Assembly: GCA_937930625.1 (NCBI GenBank)
Contig: CALHBW010000427.1
Span: forward strand, 1-9,993
Direction of reading: 5' to 3'
DNA from: an uncultured Saprospiraceae bacterium
GTDB lineage: Bacteria; Bacteroidota; Bacteroidia; Chitinophagales; Saprospiraceae
DNA length: 9,993 nt
Both the position numbers and the translations under genes were made by a program. The notes under the pieces are model-generated. The model made no database searches. It was given only the letters and a program-made list of their open reading frames with translations, and was not told the DNA's origin. Positions 6,512-9,993 of this stretch are shown one piece after another. The first letter of the stretch is position 1. Each line of letters starts with the position of its first letter.

Positions 6512-8203
6512 ATGCGATATATCTTACTCATCCTTTGCCTGTTATGCGCTGCCCCCACATTTGCCCAAAGAAAACTCGACAAATACCGCGTCGAATTTAC
6601 CGATAAAAACGACAGTCCATACAGCGTACTCAAACCGCAGGAATACCTCTCGCCACGTGCCATTGACCGCCGCAAGCGTTACGGCATTGCCATCGAAGAA
6701 AATGACTTGCCCGTCAATCCGCAATACCTAAATCAAGTCCGCGCCACAGGCGCGACCGTACTCAATATCTCCAAGTGGTTCAACTCCGCCGTCGTATGGG
6801 CAGAGCCGGACACCATTGCAAAAATCGAGGCATTGCCCTTCGTGCGCCGTGCCACGCCTGTCGGCAAACACGCCCCTTCGCGCAACAAAAACAAAGTACC
6901 CGTCCGCAAGCCCTCCAAAGAATACAACCGTACGCCCGAACCCTACGGCTACGGCGGCGCGCAAATCGGAATGCTCAACGGACACCTCCTGCATTACATG
7001 GGCTATGCCGGTGACGGGATGCTCGTAGCCGTACTCGACGGCGGCTTCACCAACACCAATGTCATGCCCTTTTTCGACTCCCTGCGCGCCGACGGGCGAC
7101 TGCTCGAAAGCCGCGATATGGTATTCGGTGACAACTATGCGTATGAGGCAAGTTCGCATGGTTCGCAAGTACTCTCCACGATGGCTGCCAACCTCCCCGG
7201 CTTGATGATTGGCACTGCGCCCGACGCTACCTATGTCTGCATCCGCACCGAAGAAGTCGGCTCCGAACTCGTCGTCGAAGAAGACAACTGGGTCGCAGGT
7301 ATCGAGTACGCCGACAGCCTCGGCGCGGACGTCTCCAACACCTCGCTCGGCTACACCACTTTCGACCAAAAAGACATGAATTACACCTACGAAGATATGA
7401 ACGGCGATGTAGCCCTTGCCAGTCGCGCGGCTGATATTGCGGCGTCCAAAGGCATCCTTGTCGTCAATAGCGCAGGCAATTCCGGCAACGACGCCTGGAA
7501 GTACATCGGCGTACCTGCCGACGGCGACAGCGTGATGGCAGTCGCGGGTGTCGATAGGTTTGGCAGCAAGGCGAGTTTCAGTTCAATCGGACCGGGCGCA
7601 GAGGGCGAAATGAAGCCCAATGTTGCGGCAATTGGTTTGCAGACTGTCGTAGCTTCGCTCTACGATTACGATATTGGTGGGTCGAGTGGCACCTCCTTTG
7701 CATCGCCCATTATGGCGGGTATGGCGGCAGCTTTGTGGCAAGCATTTCCCGAAAAAAATAACATGGAAATATTCGACGCCATAGAACAAACCGCCTCCCA
7801 AGGCACCGAACCGGACGACGAACTCGGCTTTGGCATTCCCGATTTCTTTGGAGCGTATCTCGCGCTTTCGGAAGGCATTGTACCGCTTGCAGATGCCGCC
7901 ACTTTCATTCAGCCAAAATCCATTTCCGACCAACTCTCTTTCTTATTTTTAACACAGGAAAACGAACTAAATCACCTCGAAATCAATGTTTATGATATAT
8001 TTGGTAAAAATATTTTTTCAACCAAAAAGAAATACCCCGCCAATACCATCGTAGAAGAAACCGTACCCGATGTAAGCGACTGGCAGGCAGGCATATATCG
8101 CGCCGAAATACGTCTCAATGATGTCGTCTATCGGATAGGTTTGGTCAAAGAAGTACCACCTTTGAATGGTCTCAAAACAGGCAGTGACTTTGATACTCCG
8201 TAG
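6512..8203 (+). CDS. Subtilisin-family (S8) secreted serine protease with degenerate T9SS-like C-terminus
   Basis: The 563-residue protein starts at the ATG at 6512, chosen over an upstream TTG at 6470 because it begins the signal peptide MRYILLILCLLCAAPTFA (cleavage before Q19). Residues about 20-120 form the propeptide-like region seen in Bacteroidota S8 proteases (KYRVEFTDK, LSPRAIDRRKRYGI, NDLPVNPQYL, ISKWFNSAVV). The catalytic triad is complete: D176 in VAVLDGG, H216 in SSHGSQV, S395 in GTSFASPIMAG. The oxyanion Asn is N323 in NSAGNSG. The tail has the elements of a sorting domain (INVYDIFGKNIF, WQAGIYRAEI, IGLVKE), but the usual PNP is replaced by QPKS and about 16 extra residues follow VKE. 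Export to the periplasm is certain in kind; T9SS export is likely but less sure. The coding sequence is richer in G+C and C-ending codons than the neighbouring genes. Confidence 0.92.
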   Translation: MRYILLILCLLCAAPTFAQRKLDKYRVEFTDKNDSPYSVLKPQEYLSPRAIDRRKRYGIAIEENDLPVNPQYLNQVRATGATVLNISKWFNSAVVWAEPDTIAKIEALPFVRRATPVGKHAPSRNKNKVPVRKPSKEYNRTPEPYGYGGAQIGMLNGHLLHYMGYAGDGMLVAVLDGGFTNTNVMPFFDSLRADGRLLESRDMVFGDNYAYEASSHGSQVLSTMAANLPGLMIGTAPDATYVCIRTEEVGSELVVEEDNWVAGIEYADSLGADVSNTSLGYTTFDQKDMNYTYEDMNGDVALASRAADIAASKGILVVNSAGNSGNDAWKYIGVPADGDSVMAVAGVDRFGSKASFSSIGPGAEGEMKPNVAAIGLQTVVASLYDYDIGGSSGTSFASPIMAGMAAALWQAFPEKNNMEIFDAIEQTASQGTEPDDELGFGIPDFFGAYLALSEGIVPLADAATFIQPKSISDQLSFLFLTQENELNHLEINVYDIFGKNIFSTKKKYPANTIVEETVPDVSDWQAGIYRAEIRLNDVVYRIGLVKEVPPLNGLKTGSDFDTP

Positions 8204-8255
8204 AGTGCCTTTAAAATTTTTCTGTTAAACTTTGAACGGTATAAAGCATAGCATG

Positions 8256-8545
8256 AAACGCCTAAAAAACCAAAAAGCAACCGTCGTGCTGAATTTATTT
8301 CAGTGTGTCACAAATCGGTGGTCACCACTAAAACACCTCCAAACCAAAACGTCTTTCTGAATTTATTTCAGAATCTCCCGAACGACAAGCAAGACATTAA
8401 GCGTGAGCCTAAATTTTCGTATTTCAATCATAACCAAAAAGTTATGAGCTTTTGTGCGGCATTAATTTTCTATGGTTCAGGAGATGCTGAAATAAATTCA
8501 GCATGACGGTTGCTTTTTGTTTTTTATTTTGAGAACCCGGCGTTT
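8256..8545. repeat. Composite inverted-repeat element with three REP-like hairpins
   Basis: The main arms, 8271-8303 and 8487-8519, are complementary at 32 of 33 positions. Outer short arms aaacgcc (8256-8262) and ggcgttt (8539-8545) also pair. A palindromic core, ctgaatttatttcag or its reverse complement, occurs three times: 8289-8303, 8358-8372 and 8487-8501. I recall similar tgctgaa...ttcagca hairpins as dispersed repeats in Bacteroidota genomes. No transposase is encoded. A 67-codon frame across it is translated repeat and is not annotated. Confidence 0.75.
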
Positions 8546-8592
8546 TACGTGATTGTAGAGCAAATTCATGAATTTGCTCTACAATCACGTAA
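8545..8592. repeat. Perfect 48-bp palindrome, copy 1 of a shared-core hairpin
   Basis: ttacgtgatt then gtagagcaaattca, mirrored exactly on the other side of the centre at 8568/8569. The 28-bp core (8555-8582) is identical to the core at 8987-9014, but the outer stem differs. This can form a very stable hairpin or cruciform. No U-tract follows. Confidence 0.9.
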
Positions 8593-8980
8593 GAATAAAT
8601 GATTAATGCTGAGATAACAAAGACGTTCCGGTTTTAGAGATACTATGGACTATGGACTCTCCGACTATTGACCGATAGCCACATTCACCACCAAACAACG
8701 CGTGTACAACAAATACAATTTTTTATTTTTTTTATGGGAAAAACCCCTTGCGCCCGACCTATTTACAAAAACACCACAAGCCATCATTAGCTCCTCTTTT
8801 TGGCAATATCATTTCATTTCTCCGGTCAAATAATATCCGGTATTACCTGCTTATCCAACCGTCCTTCACCTATCGCATTACTCTCTCGTTAATTAAAGAC
8901 TGGATATCGAAGGTTGATTGACCTTTACTATAATTACCATTTTCAATCCTGCTCACAACACATCATTATCCAAATAAAAA
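8593..8980. other. Non-coding region between the hairpins and the CRISPR array
   Basis: No gene is supported here; the open frames are very short. It contains a heptamer cluster (8642-8679), a T-rich run (about 8720-8740), and a possible relic of the CRISPR repeat start (tttcaatcctgct at 8941-8953). If the array is transcribed leftward, this is the trailer side and not the leader. No tracrRNA-like anti-repeat was recognised. Confidence 0.5.
8642..8679. repeat. Heptamer cluster related to 443-514
   Basis: actatgg/actctcc/gactatt/gaccgat-type units with a period of about 7 bp. The words ctatggact and cgatag are shared with the inverted repeat at 443-514 about 8 kb away, pointing to a dispersed repeat family in this genome. 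Confidence 0.6.
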
Positions 8981-9020
8981 AATCCCGTAGAGCAAATTCA
9001 TGAATTTGCTCTACGGGATT
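8981..9020. repeat. Perfect 40-bp palindrome abutting the terminal CRISPR repeat, copy 2 of the shared-core hairpin
   Basis: aatccc then gtagagcaaattca, mirrored exactly about 9000/9001. It shares its 28-bp core with 8545-8592 but has a different 6-bp outer stem that still pairs perfectly. Its last four bases overlap the aligned start of the degenerate first CRISPR repeat (9017). Confidence 0.9.
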
Positions 9021-9993
9021 ATATCCTTGTTATAATGGATAATGGTCTAAAAGTATCAAAGTATGTTGGGCGTGCATCCCTTCAATCGGATTTCAATCCT
9101 TGCTATAATGGATAATGGTCTAAAAGCAACTACATCGACCAAGATTACGTCGCCATCATCTTATTTCAATCCTTGCTATAATGGATAATGGTCTAAAAGC
9201 AAAAACATCAGCGCACTACGGAACATATCTTGGAAATTTCAATCCTTGCTATAATGGATAAAGGTCTAAAAGTTCAGTAGTCACCTCGCCGAACTTTTCA
9301 GTAGTTTCATTTCAATCCTTGCTATAATGGATAAAGGTCTAAAAGAAAAAATGATTGCAAACCAGATGATATTTTCTTTTGATTTCAATCCTTGCTATAA
9401 TGGATAAAGGTCTAAAAGAAATGGGTTGTTACCCTATTGGTGAGTTAATTGAAAAATTTCAATCCTTGCTATAATGGATAAAGGTCTAAAAGCGATTTTA
9501 GTAATGCAGGGGCGCAACTATTCCCTGCATTTCAATCCTTGCTATAATGGATAAAGGTCTAAAAGAAATGAGTTGAAAAATTGCACACTTGATGAATTAT
9601 TATTTCAATCCTTGCTATAATGGATAAAGGTCTAAAAGTTTTTTGGTAAGCTGTATATTTGGGAGTATGAAAAAATTTCAATCCTTGCTATAATGGATAA
9701 AGGTCTAAAAGTATATCGGGCTTAACGGTTCGCAGTGCTTACGAATATTTCAATCCTTGCTATAATGGATAAAGGTCTAAAAGGTGAAACGATACGGCAG
9801 GCATTTGACACGATTACGGATTTCAATCCTTGCTATAATGGATAAAGGTCTAAAAGATCAGTTGCCAACGGGTGGAGGTAAGACAATTATCTATTTCAAT
9901 CCTTGCTATAATGGATAAAGGTCTAAAAGCCACTTGCCATGATAGCCGGAAGTACAGCTTCTGTATTTCAATCCTTGCTATAATGGATAAAGG
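9017..9993 (-). CRISPR. CRISPR array, 14 repeats (last cut by window edge), 13 spacers, probably read right to left
   Basis: The 37-bp repeat reads atttcaatccttgct then ataatggataaaggtctaaaag. Starts are 9017 (degenerate), 9090, 9163, 9236, 9309, 9382, 9456, 9529, 9602, 9675, 9747, 9820, 9893 and 9965 (29 bp visible). Spacers are 35-37 bp, mostly 36. Repeats 2-3 differ from repeats 4-13 only by T for A at position 27; repeat 1 has that T plus about five other changes. On the minus strand the repeat ends in ATTGAAAT, close to the ATTGAAA(C/G) 5' handle of many type I-A/I-B and type III systems. That end, together with the degenerate left end, supports leftward transcription with the leader beyond the right edge. 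Subtype cannot be fixed without cas genes; class 1 is the best guess. Confidence 0.97.

Noticed and set aside
6728..7369. 213-codon minus-strand open frame opposite the protease gene
   Set aside because: The protease frame on the other strand has a complete catalytic triad and signal peptide. The antisense frame is a by-product of the higher G+C and C-ending codons there.
8303..8506. 67-codon plus-strand open frame
   Set aside because: It lies inside the composite inverted repeat. Its VFLNLFQNL and DAEINSA parts are translations of the hairpin repeats, and it lacks any protein-like pattern or upstream signal.
8593..8980. CRISPR leader or tracrRNA left of the array
   Set aside because: The degenerate repeats are on this side, which marks the trailer end. 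No anti-repeat complementarity to the 37-bp repeat was seen, and the repeat type is class 1-like.

Overview
The window looks like chromosomal DNA from a member of the Bacteroidota, possibly the Saprospiria/Chitinophagia side (the class is a guess). Three coding regions end in, or resemble, the type IX secretion (T9SS) C-terminal sorting domain. One promoter matches the Bacteroidota form TTTG-N20-TAnnTTTG. Coding sequence is moderately AT-rich and start codons lack obvious Shine-Dalgarno sequences. No rRNA, tRNA, transposase or integrase was seen.

Layout. (1) 1-421: an iterated repeat, then a small four-helix membrane protein on the minus strand. (2) 422-740: a divergent upstream region with two large inverted repeats and a good promoter. 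(3) 741-3007: three plus-strand housekeeping-type genes: a SAM hydroxide adenosyltransferase (DUF62), a small antibiotic-biosynthesis-monooxygenase-fold protein, and 3-dehydroquinate synthase (aroB). They may be co-transcribed, but an octamer-repeat hairpin sits between the second and third. (4) 3225-4094: two gene remnants meeting head to head, a minus-strand C-terminal piece of a TPR-like protein and a plus-strand C-terminal piece of a T9SS surface protein. Their recognisable parts are only a few bases apart. (5) 4394-6037 and 6512-8203: two intact secreted proteins, a beta-propeller-like protein with a T9SS tail and a subtilisin-family (S8) protease. Near-identical terminator cassettes lie upstream of both. 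(6) 8204-9016: about 800 bp of non-coding, hairpin-rich DNA. (7) 9017-9993: a CRISPR array with 14 repeats visible (the first degenerate, the last cut by the window edge) and 13 spacers. It continues beyond the right edge.

Function. The genes do not form one pathway. The left half is metabolic and the middle is export cargo for the T9SS. The right end is an immune memory locus without cas genes in view. Repeat degeneracy and the ATTGAAA-type repeat end suggest the array is transcribed from right to left, with its leader outside the window. One spacer encodes a textbook superfamily 2 helicase Walker A motif on the plus strand.

No clearly new defence system or enzyme system is visible. The most unusual content is non-coding: short iterated repeats that begin at stop codons, hairpin repeats whose stems change in a compensatory way between copies, and a palindrome that abuts the terminal CRISPR repeat.
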